A stretch of 64,000 bases of DNA from NCBI RefSeq assembly GCF_900107105.1, contig NZ_FNOT01000002.1:372001-436000 (forward strand), in the 5' to 3' direction. This document shows, piece after piece, positions 36,317-44,588 of the stretch; the stretch's first letter is position 1; the number at the start of each line of letters is the position of its first letter. The notes beneath the pieces are model-generated. The model was not told the origin of the DNA. It saw nothing but the letters and a program-made list of their open reading frames with translations, and searched no databases. The translations under genes were made by a program, and so were the position numbers. Origin of the DNA: Geodermatophilus africanus (GTDB taxonomy: Bacteria > Actinomycetota > Actinomycetes > Mycobacteriales > Geodermatophilaceae).

Positions 36317-36432
36317 GGCGAGGACCCGGACCCGTGCCGGGTACCGGCCCCGTCCCGAGGCTCGCCGCGAGCCTGGGAGCGGTGCGGAGGACGGGGTCCT
36401 TCTCCGAGCGGTGGGGGGCAAGGGGGTCCTCC
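36317..36432. repeat. TGA-proximal hairpin repeat, copy 5 (composite)
   Basis: Immediately follows the preceding stop as GGCGAGGACCC. Read on the minus strand it contains a full copy (AAGGACCCCGTCC ... CAGGCTCGCGGCGAGCC ... GGACGGGGCC) and an added half copy (GGAGGACCCCCTTGCCCCCC). It ends 13 nt before the dut start. Confidence 0.7.
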
Positions 36433-36445
36433 TAGGATCGCGGGC

Positions 36446-36940
36446 GTGCCCGACCCCTCCCTCCCCGCCGTCACTGAGGTGGAGGTCCCGGTGCGGCTGA
36501 CCTCCCCCGAGGACGTCGTCCCCGCCTACGCCCTGCCCGGTGACGCCGGGGCCGACCTGGCGATCGCCGAGGACCTCGAGCTCGCGCCGTTGCAGCGCGC
36601 GCTGGTGGGCACCGGCGTCGCGGTGGCCATCCCGGAGGGCTACGCCGGTTTCGTGCACCCGCGCTCGGGCCTGGCCCACCGGGTCGGCCTCTCCCTGGTC
36701 AACGCCCCGGGCACCATCGACGCCGGCTACCGCGGGGAGGTCAAGGTCAACCTGGTCAACCTCGACCCCTCGACGCCGCTGACGCTGCGCCGGGGCGACC
36801 GCGTCGCCCAGCTGGTCGTCCAGCCGGTCGTGCGCGCCCGCTTCGTGCCGGTCGAGCAGCTGCCGGAGAGCGCGCGGGGGGCCGGGGGCCACGGGTCCAC
36901 CGGCGGGCACGGGAGCGTCCACGAGAAGGGGACCGACTGA
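36446..36940 (+). CDS. dut: dUTP pyrophosphatase
   Basis: 164 aa, GTG start. Hydrolyses dUTP to dUMP and pyrophosphate. All five trimeric dUTPase motifs are visible: [10 protein letters not shown] (1), [10 protein letters not shown] (2), [17 protein letters not shown] (3, with the uracil-site Tyr and catalytic Asp), [10 protein letters not shown] (4) and [11 protein letters not shown] (5, glycine-rich lid). First gene of a compact operon with DUF3710, hydrolase, OB-fold and DUF3159 genes. Confidence 0.97.
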   Translation: MPDPSLPAVTEVEVPVRLTSPEDVVPAYALPGDAGADLAIAEDLELAPLQRALVGTGVAVAIPEGYAGFVHPRSGLAHRVGLSLVNAPGTIDAGYRGEVKVNLVNLDPSTPLTLRRGDRVAQLVVQPVVRARFVPVEQLPESARGAGGHGSTGGHGSVHEKGTD

Positions 36941-36941
36941 C

Positions 36942-37634
36942 ATGCCGTTCGGACGGCGACGCAACCGGATCGACCGCAGTCTGCGCGAGCGCGGCGTGCC
37001 GCCGGAGCCGCAGCACAAGGTCCGCGAGGTCGAGGAGACGACCGGGCCGTGGGACTCCGCCGACGCCCCCGACGACGGCGTCGCCCGCATCGACCTGGGC
37101 TCGCTGCGGCTGCCCGCGATCCCCGGCACGGAGCTGCGGGTCGACGTCAACGCCCAGCAGAAGGTCATCGGCGCCACGCTCCGCTACGGCGACTCGCTGC
37201 TGCAGGTGGCCGTGTTCGCCGCACCCCGCGCGGCCGGCATCTGGGACGACGTCCGGGCCGACCTCGCCCGCAGCGCCTCGGGCCAGGGCGGCCACCTCGA
37301 GGAGGTCGACGGGCCGTTCGGTCCCGAGCTGGCCGGCTTCGTGCGGGCCACCCCGCCGGCGCAGGCGGGCCAGCCCGCGGCCGCGCCGGTGCGGCGGCCC
37401 GCTCGCTTCGTCGGTGTCGACGGTCCCCGCTGGTTCCTGCGCGGCATGATCAGCGGCTCGGCGGCGGAGACCCCCGAGGCCGCCGCGGCGCTGGAGCAGG
37501 CGTTCCGGCAGATCGTCGTCGTCCGCGGGACCGCGCCGATGCCCGTCCGCGAGCCGCTGCCGCTGACCCTCCCGCCGCAGGCCGCCGCGCAGCTGGCCGC
37601 CCGGCCGCCGGGCACCCCGCCGCCGGGCCCGTGA
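36942..37634 (+). CDS. DUF3710 protein
   Basis: 230 aa, starting 1 nt after dut. Begins MPFGRRRNRIDRSLRERG, then a conserved core: RIDLGSLRLPAIPGTELRVD, LLQVAVFAAPRAAGIWDDVR and RFVGVDGPRWFLRGMISGSA. The end is Pro-rich. DUF3710 is restricted to Actinobacteria and always near dut; function unknown. Its stop overlaps the next gene start (GTGA). Confidence 0.93.
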   Translation: MPFGRRRNRIDRSLRERGVPPEPQHKVREVEETTGPWDSADAPDDGVARIDLGSLRLPAIPGTELRVDVNAQQKVIGATLRYGDSLLQVAVFAAPRAAGIWDDVRADLARSASGQGGHLEEVDGPFGPELAGFVRATPPAQAGQPAAAPVRRPARFVGVDGPRWFLRGMISGSAAETPEAAAALEQAFRQIVVVRGTAPMPVREPLPLTLPPQAAAQLAARPPGTPPPGP

Positions 37635-38425
37635 GCGCCGTCCGCACGACCTACGGACCGCACCCCGACCAGTTCGTCGAGCTGACCCTGCCCACGGGCG
37701 CGAACCCGGCGCCGGTGGTGGTCGTGCTGCACGGCGGCTTCTGGCGGGCCGCGTACGGCGTCGAGCGGGCCCGGCCGCTCGCCGCGGACCTGGCCGCCGC
37801 CGGCTTCGCCGCCGTCGCGGTCGAGTACCGCCGGGTCGGCGCCGGCGGGGGCTGGCCGGCCACGCTGGCGGACGTCGCTGCGGCGCTGGACGCGCTGCCG
37901 GACCTAGCCGCCGCGGATCGGCTCGACCTGGCCGGGGTCGCGGTCGTCGGGCACTCCGCCGGCGGGCAGCTGGCCGCCTGGGCGGCCGGCCGTCCCCGGC
38001 TGCCGGAGGGGGCGCCGGGCGCGCGGCCGCAGGTCCGGGTGACCGCCGCCGTCCTGCAGGCCGGCGTGCTCGACCTCGAGCGCGCCGCGGCGCAGCGGCT
38101 GGGCGACGGGGCGGTGCAGGACCTGCTCGGCGCCGCGCCCGCGGACGCACCGGAGCGCTACGCGGCCGCCGACCCGGTGCGGCTGGTCCCGGCCGGCGTC
38201 GACCTGCTGTGCGTGCACGGGACCGACGACACGACCGTGCCGCCCGAGCAGAGCACCCGCTACGCGGCAGCGGCGGCGGCGCAGGGTGCCGCCGCCGACG
38301 TGCGGCTGGTGCCCGGGGACCACATGGCGCTCATCGACCCGGCGGGCGAGCCGTGGGCGCTGGTCCGCGACTGGTTGCGGTCGCGCGCCGGGTGTGCCGG
38401 CGACCGCTCTACGCTGGACCCGTGA
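37631..38425 (+). CDS. alpha/beta hydrolase
   Basis: 264 aa. Esterase/lipase-like fold with oxyanion motif VVVLHGGFWRAAYG, nucleophile elbow VAVVGHSAGGQLAAWAA (Ser), acid in LLCVHGTDDTTVPPEQ and catalytic His in GDHMALIDP. Resembles BD-FAE-type hydrolases. Substrate unknown. It overlaps both neighbours by 4 nt, so it is translationally coupled with DUF3710 and the OB-fold gene; the same order occurs in mycobacteria. Confidence 0.9.
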   Translation: MSAVRTTYGPHPDQFVELTLPTGANPAPVVVVLHGGFWRAAYGVERARPLAADLAAAGFAAVAVEYRRVGAGGGWPATLADVAAALDALPDLAAADRLDLAGVAVVGHSAGGQLAAWAAGRPRLPEGAPGARPQVRVTAAVLQAGVLDLERAAAQRLGDGAVQDLLGAAPADAPERYAAADPVRLVPAGVDLLCVHGTDDTTVPPEQSTRYAAAAAAQGAAADVRLVPGDHMALIDPAGEPWALVRDWLRSRAGCAGDRSTLDP

Positions 38426-38799
38426 CGCAGACACGTCAGGGCGGTTGGTTCTCGCGGACGCTGCAGCGGCTGACCGCCGACGACCAGACGATCGACGCGG
38501 AGGAGCTGCGCGCGGGCACGGCGATCGCCGGCTGCGAGGCGGTCAGCGCCTGCCGCAAGGGCGCCGTCGTCACCGTGACCGGCCGGCTGAAGTCGGTCGT
38601 GTACACCCCGCGGGAGACGGTGCCCACCCTCGAGGCCGAGCTGTTCGACGGCTCCGGCTCGGTCACCCTGGTGTGGCTCGGCCGGCGGCGCATCCCCGGC
38701 ATCGAGCCCGGCCGCACGCTCACCGCGCACGGCCGCTTCGCCTCCTTCGACGGGCGGCAGGTCATCTACAACCCCCGGTACGAGCTGAGCGCCGGGTGA
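38422..38799 (+). CDS. OB-fold nucleic-acid-binding protein
   Basis: 125 aa, GTG start overlapping the hydrolase stop. One OB-fold: VVTVTGRLKSVVYTPRETVP, AELFDGSGSVTLVWLGRRRI and LTAHGRFASFDGRQVIYNPR. Such domains bind single-stranded nucleic acid, as in the tRNA-anticodon family; ligand unknown. Coupled to DUF3159 by GTGA. Confidence 0.9.
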   Translation: MTQTRQGGWFSRTLQRLTADDQTIDAEELRAGTAIAGCEAVSACRKGAVVTVTGRLKSVVYTPRETVPTLEAELFDGSGSVTLVWLGRRRIPGIEPGRTLTAHGRFASFDGRQVIYNPRYELSAG

Positions 38800-39686
38800 C
38801 GGCTGCGCCCGAGGGGGACGGGCGCCCGGGTCCGGCCCGCCCCGGGGACGACGCCGGGTCCGGCCCGCGCGGCGTCGCCTTCGACCGCCACCTCGTCCTC
38901 GACCAGCTGGGCGGCTGGCGGGGCATGCTCGACGCCACGCTGCCCACGGTCGCGTTCATCGTGGCCAACTCGCTGGCCGGGCTGCGCCCCGGCATCGTCG
39001 CCGCGCTCGCCGCCGCCGTCCTGCTCTTCGGGTGGCGCCTGGTGCGCCGCGAGAGCGTGCAGCAGGCTTTCAGCGGGCTCTTCGGCGTCGCGATCGCCGT
39101 CGCCATCGCCGCCGCGTCGGGGCAGGCCCGCGACTTCTTCGTCCCCGGCCTGATCCGCAACGCCGCCCTCGGCGTGGTGCTGATCGGCTCGATCGCCGTC
39201 CGGTGGCCGCTGGTGGGCGTGGTCGCCGAGTTCCTGGCCCCCAGCCACCTGGGCTCGATGGCGTCGCACTCGCTCCCGGGGCTGCGGCGCCGCTTCGACC
39301 GCGTCAACGCCACCCTCCACCACCGGCCGCCGCCGCCCGCACCGACCGGTGCCCGCCCGGCGGACCCCGCGCCCGAGCGGCACTGGCGCGACGACCCGCG
39401 GATGGTGCGCGCCTACTCCTGGCTGACGCTGCTGTGGGGCGTCGTCTTCCTCGTGCGCGTCGCCGTCCAGTGGGTGCTCTACCGCGCCGACGAGGTCGAG
39501 CTGCTGGGCACCGCCTCGCTGCTGCTCGGTCTGCCGGTCACCGCCGTGGAGGTCGTGGCGACCCTGTGGGTGGTGTCCCGGCTGCACCGGCACCGCGTGA
39601 AGGGCCCTCCTGCCCCCCACCGCTCGCACGCTCGCGGCGGGCCCCTGCAGGAGGGCCGACGGTCCCCCGAGACGGACCTCGGTTAG
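38796..39686 (+). CDS. DUF3159 membrane protein
   Basis: 296 aa, GTG. Begins with a Gly/Pro-rich head, then about six transmembrane helices (for example LPTVAFIVANSLAGLRPGIV, SGLFGVAIAVAIAAASG and LTLLWGVVFLVRVAVQWVLY). DUF3159 is an actinobacterial membrane family near dut; function unknown. The last about 28 codons are encoded by hairpin repeat copy 6, which seems to have extended the C-terminus. Its stop overlaps the stop of the convergent ceoC gene by 4 nt. Confidence 0.9.
   Translation: MTAAPEGDGRPGPARPGDDAGSGPRGVAFDRHLVLDQLGGWRGMLDATLPTVAFIVANSLAGLRPGIVAALAAAVLLFGWRLVRRESVQQAFSGLFGVAIAVAIAAASGQARDFFVPGLIRNAALGVVLIGSIAVRWPLVGVVAEFLAPSHLGSMASHSLPGLRRRFDRVNATLHHRPPPPAPTGARPADPAPERHWRDDPRMVRAYSWLTLLWGVVFLVRVAVQWVLYRADEVELLGTASLLLGLPVTAVEVVATLWVVSRLHRHRVKGPPAPHRSHARGGPLQEGRRSPETDLG
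39599..39658 (+). repeat. TGA-proximal hairpin repeat, copy 6 (inside the DUF3159 coding end)
   Basis: AAGGGCCCTCCTGCCCCCCACC, then CACGCTCGCGGCGGGCCCC and GCAGGAGGGCC. An out-of-frame TGA directly precedes it (39597-39599), the same position as the real stop codons before other copies. Confidence 0.75.
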
Positions 39687-40351
39687 AACGAGGGCGCGGG
39701 GGAGAGCACCTGCTGCAGCTGCTCCTCGACGTCGGCGTGGGTGACGAACAGCAGCTCGTCGCCGACCTCCAGCGGCTCGTCGGGGGTGGGGGTGATCACC
39801 CGGTCGCCGCGCAGGACGGCGGTCAGCACCGTCTCCCGCGGCAGCGGCACCTCGCGCAGCGGCTTCCCGGCCCACGGGGTGTCCTCGGCGAGGGTGATCT
39901 CGACCAGGTTGGCCGCGCCCTTGCGGAAGCTCATGAGCCGGACGACGTCGCCGACGGTCACCGCCTCCTCGACCAGCGCTGCGAGCACCCGAGGGGTCGA
40001 GACGGCGACGTCGACGCCCCACGCCTCGGTGTAGAGCCACTCGTTGCGCGGGTCCTTGACCCGGGCGACGACCCGGTTGACCGCGAACTCGGTCTTGGCC
40101 AGCAACGAGACGACCAGGTTGGCCTTGTCGTCGCCGGTGGCCGCCACGACGACGTCGCAGGTGGCCAGCTGTGCCTCCTCCAGGGAGGAGACCTCGCACG
40201 CGTCGGCCTGCACCCACTCGGCGCCGGGCACCGCGCGGGTGCGCACCTTGCGGCCGTCCTTCTCGATGAGCATCACGGTGTGCCCGTTGGAGAGCAGTTC
40301 CCCGGCGATCGAGCGCCCCACGGCACCCGCGCCCACGATGGCGACTCTCAT
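39683..40351 (-). CDS. ceoC: TrkA-type potassium regulatory protein (CeoC-like)
   Basis: 222 aa. RCK_N domain with NAD(H) motif VAIVGAGAVGRSIAGELLSN and acidic MLIEKD, followed by VVVAATGDDKANLVVSLLAK, then an RCK_C domain (about 135-215) ending GDELLFVTHADVEEQL. Cytoplasmic gating subunit for K+ transport. Second gene of a ceoB-ceoC pair. Divergent upstream lies a KimA-like K+ importer gene, which supports a K+ role. Confidence 0.93.
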   Translation of the reverse strand: MRVAIVGAGAVGRSIAGELLSNGHTVMLIEKDGRKVRTRAVPGAEWVQADACEVSSLEEAQLATCDVVVAATGDDKANLVVSLLAKTEFAVNRVVARVKDPRNEWLYTEAWGVDVAVSTPRVLAALVEEAVTVGDVVRLMSFRKGAANLVEITLAEDTPWAGKPLREVPLPRETVLTAVLRGDRVITPTPDEPLEVGDELLFVTHADVEEQLQQVLSPAPSF

Positions 40352-40376
40352 GCTCGGTCCCCTCGTGCCGTGCGCA

Positions 40377-41051
40377 TCAGTGTCCCCCTCCCGTGGGGCC
40401 CTGCTCGACGACCTGGTGCACCCGCTGGGTGATCGCGTCGGTCGCGGCGACCACGAGCTGGTCGCCGTCCTGCAGCACGGTGCCCGCGGTGGGCAGCTGG
40501 GCGTCGCCGAAGCGGACCAGCCAGGCGGCGCGCGCCCCGGAGGCGGCCTCCAGCTCGGTCAGCCGCCGCCCGACCCACGGCTCGGTGACGGTGACCCGCA
40601 TGAGCAGCACCTGGCCGGTGGGCTCGCGCCACAGCTCGCTGACCTTGACCGAGAGCAGCTCGCGCAGCAGCCGGTTCACCGTCCAGGGGACGGTGGCGAC
40701 GCTGGGGATGCCCATCCGCTCGTAGATCTCGGCGCGCTTGGAGTCGTAGATGCGGGCGACGACGTGCTGCACGCCGAAGGTCTCGCGGGCCACTCGGGCG
40801 CTGATGATGTTGGAGTTGTCGCCGCTGCTCACCGCGGCGAACGCGCCGGCGGAGTCGACGCCGGCGTCGAGCAGCGTCTGCCGGTCGAAGCCCAGGCCGG
40901 TGACCTGCCGGCCGGCGAAGTCCGGGCCCAGCCGGCGGAAGGCCTCCGGGTCCTGGTCGATCACGGCCACACTGTGCCCGACCTCCTCGAGCCGGCGGGC
41001 GATCGCCGACCCGACGCGGCCGCAGCCCATCACGACCACGTGCACGTGCAA
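40377..41051 (-). CDS. ceoB: TrkA-type potassium regulatory protein (CeoB-like)
   Basis: 224 aa. RCK_N with VVVMGCGRVGSAIARRLEEV and VAVIDQDPEAFRRL (acidic end of strand 2 for NAD), then GAFAAVSSGDNSNIISARVA, and an RCK_C domain ending GDQLVVAATDAITQRV. It is paralogous to the next gene and precedes it by 25 nt. The pair corresponds to Rv2691/Rv2692. It starts 157 nt from the divergent transporter, so a shared regulatory region is likely. Confidence 0.93.
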   Translation of the reverse strand: MHVHVVVMGCGRVGSAIARRLEEVGHSVAVIDQDPEAFRRLGPDFAGRQVTGLGFDRQTLLDAGVDSAGAFAAVSSGDNSNIISARVARETFGVQHVVARIYDSKRAEIYERMGIPSVATVPWTVNRLLRELLSVKVSELWREPTGQVLLMRVTVTEPWVGRRLTELEAASGARAAWLVRFGDAQLPTAGTVLQDGDQLVVAATDAITQRVHQVVEQGPTGGGH

Positions 41052-41208
41052 CTCCCGAGCTCGCAGGTCCGGTGCGCCGGGGTCGGAACCCGGCGCGTGT
41101 CCGGCCGCGAAGCTACACCTGGGCGGGGAAGCGGCCGCGGTCCGCAGCGCCGCAACTCACCCTCCTGGCGGGGGCGCGAGGGGTCCCGCCGTCCGTACCA
41201 TCGCCGCC

Positions 41209-43245
41209 GTGCCGACCCTGTCCGACCTCGGACAACTCCCGAAGCGCCTGGTCCTGGGCCGCCCCGTGCGCAGTGACCGGCTGGGGGAGTCCCTGCTGCC
41301 CAAGCGCCTGGCGCTGCCCATCTTCGCGAGCGACCCGCTGTCCTCCGTGGCGTACGCCACGCAGGAGATCCTCATCGTCCTGACCCTGGCCGGGACGGCG
41401 TTCCTCTACCTGGCCCCGTGGCTGGCGATCGCCGTCGTCCTGCTGCTGGTGACCGTCGTCCTCTCCTACCGGCAGGTGGTGCGGGCCTACCCCTCCGGCG
41501 GCGGCGACTACGAGGTCGCGATGAAGAACCACGGCCAGTTCGCCGGGCTGACCGTGGCCAGCGCGCTGCTCGTGGACTACGTGCTGACCGTGGCCGTGTC
41601 GGTGGCGGCCGGCACCGACAACATCATCTCGGCGTTCCCCGACCTGAACCAGCACCGGGTCGCCATCGCCGTGGGGCTGGTGGCGGTGCTGGCCGCGGCC
41701 AACCTGCGCGGGCTGCGGGAGTCCGGCCGCACCTTCGCCGTCCCGACCTACCTGTTCATCTCCGGCATCCTGGTGATGACCGTCACCGGGCTGATCCGCC
41801 ACCTCTTCGGTGCGGGCCTCGATGCGGAGAGCGCCGGCTACTCGATCACCCCCGAGCCCGGGTTCGAGCAGGTCACCGGTCTGGCGCTGGTGTTCTTCGT
41901 GCTGCGCGCCTTCGCGTCCGGCTGCACCGCCCTCACCGGTGTCGAGGCGATCGCCAACGGCGTCCCGGCGTTCAAGCCACCGAAGAGCCGCAACGCGGCG
42001 ACGACGCTGGCGCTGATGGGCGGCATCGCCGCGACGATGTTCTCCGGCGTCACGGCGCTGGCCCTCGCCGCCGACGTGAAGTACGCCGAGCACCCCTGCG
42101 ACCTCGTGGGCTTCACCGGGTGCGAGACCGAACCGCAGCGGACCGTCATCGCGCAGATCGCCGCGGCGGTGTTCGGCGGCCCCACGTCGCCGGGCTTCTT
42201 CTACATCCAGGCGGCCACCGCGCTGGTCCTCATCCTGGCCGCGAACACCGCGTTCAACGGCTTCCCGCTGCTGGGCTCGGTGCTCGCCCAGGACCGGTTC
42301 CTCCCCCGCCAGCTGCACACCCGTGGCGACAAGCTGGTCTACAGCAACGGCATCCTGCTGCTGGCCGGGTTCGCCGCGCTGCTGATCGCCGCCTTCGGTG
42401 CCGACGTCAACCGGCTGATCCAGATGTACATCGTCGGGGTCTTCACCAGCTTCACCATCGGCCAGTGGGGCATGGTCCGGCACTGGAACCGGGAGCTGCG
42501 CTCGGAGGACGATCCGCAGGCCCGCGCCCGGATCCGCCGCTCGCAGGCCATCAACGCCGTCGGCGGCACGCTGACCACGGTGGTGCTGCTCATCATCATC
42601 GTCACGAAGTTCACCCGCGGCGCCTGGCTGGTCCTGCTGGTGATGCCGGTGCTGTTCCTCCTGATGAGGGCGATCAACCGGCACTACTCGCACGTCGCCG
42701 AGCAGCTGGTGCCCGACACCGACTCGCGCCTGCTGCCCAGCAAGGTGCACGCCGTCGTGCTGGTCTCCCGGGTGCACAAGCCGACGCTGCGGGCGCTGGC
42801 CTTCGCCCGCGCCACTCGGCCGGACCACCTCACCGCGCTGACGGTCAACGTGGACGACGCGGAGACGCGGGCCCTGCAGCAGCAGTGGGAGCGCTACGAC
42901 ATCCCCGTGCCGCTGACGGTGGTGGAGTCGCCGTTCCGGGAGATCACCCGGCCGGTCGTCGACTTCGTCAAGTCCATCCGCCGCGACAGCCCCCGCGAGC
43001 TCGTCGTCGTCTTCGTGCCCCAGTACGTCGTCGGGCACTGGTGGGAGAACCTGCTGCACAACCAGAGCGCGCTGCGCCTGCGCGCCCGCCTGCAGTTCCA
43101 GCCCGGCGTGATGATCACCTCGGTGCCCTGGCAGCTGGAGAGCTCGATCGGCCGGGAGGACGCCGGGCTGCGCGCCACCGGGCCGGCACCCGGCGACCTG
43201 CGCCGAGGCCTGACCGACGAGCAGGAGCACACGCCGTATGGATGA
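41209..43245 (+). CDS. APC-superfamily K+ importer, KimA-like
   Basis: 678 aa, GTG. About 12 transmembrane helices. The stretches PIFASDPLSSVAYATQEILI, VVLSYRQVVRAYPSGGGDYE, LLVDYVLTVAVSVAAGTDNI and CTALTGVEAIANGVPAFKPP align in order with Bacillus KimA, a c-di-AMP-controlled K+/H+ symporter. The C-terminal cytosolic part (about 500-650) is USP-like: VHAVVLVSRVHKPTLRALAF and VVVFVPQYVVGHWWENLLHN. K+ specificity is inferred from this similarity and the RCK neighbours. Its stop overlaps the next start. Confidence 0.88.
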   Translation: MPTLSDLGQLPKRLVLGRPVRSDRLGESLLPKRLALPIFASDPLSSVAYATQEILIVLTLAGTAFLYLAPWLAIAVVLLLVTVVLSYRQVVRAYPSGGGDYEVAMKNHGQFAGLTVASALLVDYVLTVAVSVAAGTDNIISAFPDLNQHRVAIAVGLVAVLAAANLRGLRESGRTFAVPTYLFISGILVMTVTGLIRHLFGAGLDAESAGYSITPEPGFEQVTGLALVFFVLRAFASGCTALTGVEAIANGVPAFKPPKSRNAATTLALMGGIAATMFSGVTALALAADVKYAEHPCDLVGFTGCETEPQRTVIAQIAAAVFGGPTSPGFFYIQAATALVLILAANTAFNGFPLLGSVLAQDRFLPRQLHTRGDKLVYSNGILLLAGFAALLIAAFGADVNRLIQMYIVGVFTSFTIGQWGMVRHWNRELRSEDDPQARARIRRSQAINAVGGTLTTVVLLIIIVTKFTRGAWLVLLVMPVLFLLMRAINRHYSHVAEQLVPDTDSRLLPSKVHAVVLVSRVHKPTLRALAFARATRPDHLTALTVNVDDAETRALQQQWERYDIPVPLTVVESPFREITRPVVDFVKSIRRDSPRELVVVFVPQYVVGHWWENLLHNQSALRLRARLQFQPGVMITSVPWQLESSIGREDAGLRATGPAPGDLRRGLTDEQEHTPYG

Positions 43246-44584
43246 AGGACCCCCTCCTCCCCGCCACTCGCAGGCTCGCGGCGGTGCCCTGGAGGGGGCC
43301 GCCCGCGGCAGGCGGCCACGGCCGGACCGGGGTGCCGGCTGGACCGGGCGCGAGTTCGAGGTCACCGTCGGCCCCGTGGCCCACGGGGGGCACTGCGTCG
43401 CCCGCCACGAGGGCCGCGTCGTGTTCGTGCGGCACGCGCTGCCCGGGGAGCGGGTCGTCGTCCGGGTCACCGAGGACCGCCAGCCCGGCTTCTGCCGCGC
43501 CGACGCCGTCGAGGTGCTCGAGGCCGCGGCCGACCGGGTACCCCGGCCCTGCCCGTACAGCGGGCCCGGGCGCTGCGGCGGCTGCGACTGGCAGCACGCC
43601 GCTCCTGAGGGCCAGCGCCGGCTCAAGGCCGCGGTGGTCCGCGAGCAGCTGACCCGGCTGGGCGGGCTGTCCGGTGAGGACGCCGTCGTGCGCGACCTCG
43701 CCGTCGAGGAGCTGCCCGGCGGCCCGCTGCGCTGGCGCACCCGCGCCCGCTTCGCCGTCGACCGCGCCGGGGCGCCGGGACTGCGCCGGCACCGTTCCCA
43801 CGACCTGGTGCTGCTCGACGACTGCCCGATCACGGTGGAGCCGGCCGCCCACGCCGTCCTCGACCGCCGGTGGCCCGGTGCCGGCGCGGTGGACGTCGCC
43901 GTCGACTCCGCCGGCACGGTGACCACCACTCGGCTGGACCGCCGCGGTCGGCCGCAGTCGACGCGGGTGCTGCGCGCCGGGGAGGACGTGCCGGCCGAGC
44001 CGGCCGGGCGGTCCGCGCGGACGGCCGCCGGTCGCGACTGGGAGGTCGAGGGCACCGGCTTCTGGCAGGTGCACCCCGCCGCCGCCGACGCGCTCACCAG
44101 GGCGGTGGCCGCGTTCGCCGGCGTCCGGCCGGGGGAGACGGTGCTCGACCTCTACGCCGGGGCCGGTCTCTTCGGCGGCGCGCTCGCCCCCGCCGCCGGG
44201 ACCGCGGGACGGGTGGTCTGCGTGGAGGCCGACGAGACCGCCTGCGCCGCCGCCGAGACCAACCTGGCCGCGCTGCCGCAGGCCGAGGTCTGGCAGGGCG
44301 AGGTGGACGCCGAGGGGCTCACCGACCTGCTCGCCGAGCTCGGGGGAGCGCCCGACGTCGTCGTCCTCGACCCGCCGCGGGCCGGCGCCGGGGCGGCCGT
44401 GAGCCGGGTGCTCGCCGGGGCCGGGCCGCGCGCGGTGGTCTACGTGGCCTGCGATCCGGCGTCACTGGCGCGCGACGTCGCCGCCTTCGCCGGGGCGGGC
44501 TACCGGCTGACCGGGCTGCGCGGCTTCGACGCCTTCCCGATGACCGCGCACGTGGAGTGCGTGGCGCTGCTCGAGCGCGCCTGA
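43238..44584 (+). CDS. TrmA/RlmD-type SAM-dependent RNA methyltransferase
   Basis: 448 aa. An N-terminal TRAM domain (REFEVTVGPVAHGGHCVARH) is followed by a 4Fe-4S cysteine cluster (CPYSGPGRCGGCDWQH) and a SAM Rossmann domain with ETVLDLYAGAGLFGGALAPA, VVLDPPRAGAG and the catalytic Cys motif YVACDPASLARDV. It forms C5-methyluridine in tRNA or rRNA; the target is undetermined. The first about 20 residues (MDEGPPPPRHSQARGGALEG) are encoded by hairpin repeat copy 7, and no alternative start exists before the TRAM domain. It overlaps the transporter by 8 nt. Confidence 0.9.
   Translation: MDEGPPPPRHSQARGGALEGAARGRRPRPDRGAGWTGREFEVTVGPVAHGGHCVARHEGRVVFVRHALPGERVVVRVTEDRQPGFCRADAVEVLEAAADRVPRPCPYSGPGRCGGCDWQHAAPEGQRRLKAAVVREQLTRLGGLSGEDAVVRDLAVEELPGGPLRWRTRARFAVDRAGAPGLRRHRSHDLVLLDDCPITVEPAAHAVLDRRWPGAGAVDVAVDSAGTVTTTRLDRRGRPQSTRVLRAGEDVPAEPAGRSARTAAGRDWEVEGTGFWQVHPAAADALTRAVAAFAGVRPGETVLDLYAGAGLFGGALAPAAGTAGRVVCVEADETACAAAETNLAALPQAEVWQGEVDAEGLTDLLAELGGAPDVVVLDPPRAGAGAAVSRVLAGAGPRAVVYVACDPASLARDVAAFAGAGYRLTGLRGFDAFPMTAHVECVALLERA
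43245..43300 (+). repeat. TGA-proximal hairpin repeat, copy 7 (encodes methyltransferase N-terminus)
   Basis: Begins on the last base of the transporter TGA: AAGGACCCCCTCCTCCCCGCC, CAGGCTCGCGGCGG, then GGAGGGGGCC. Confidence 0.75.
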
Positions 44585-44588
44585 CGGG

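Noticed and set aside
41113-44097. 994-codon minus-strand open frame
   Set aside because: Antisense to the KimA-like transporter and methyltransferase, low complexity, typical high-GC shadow.
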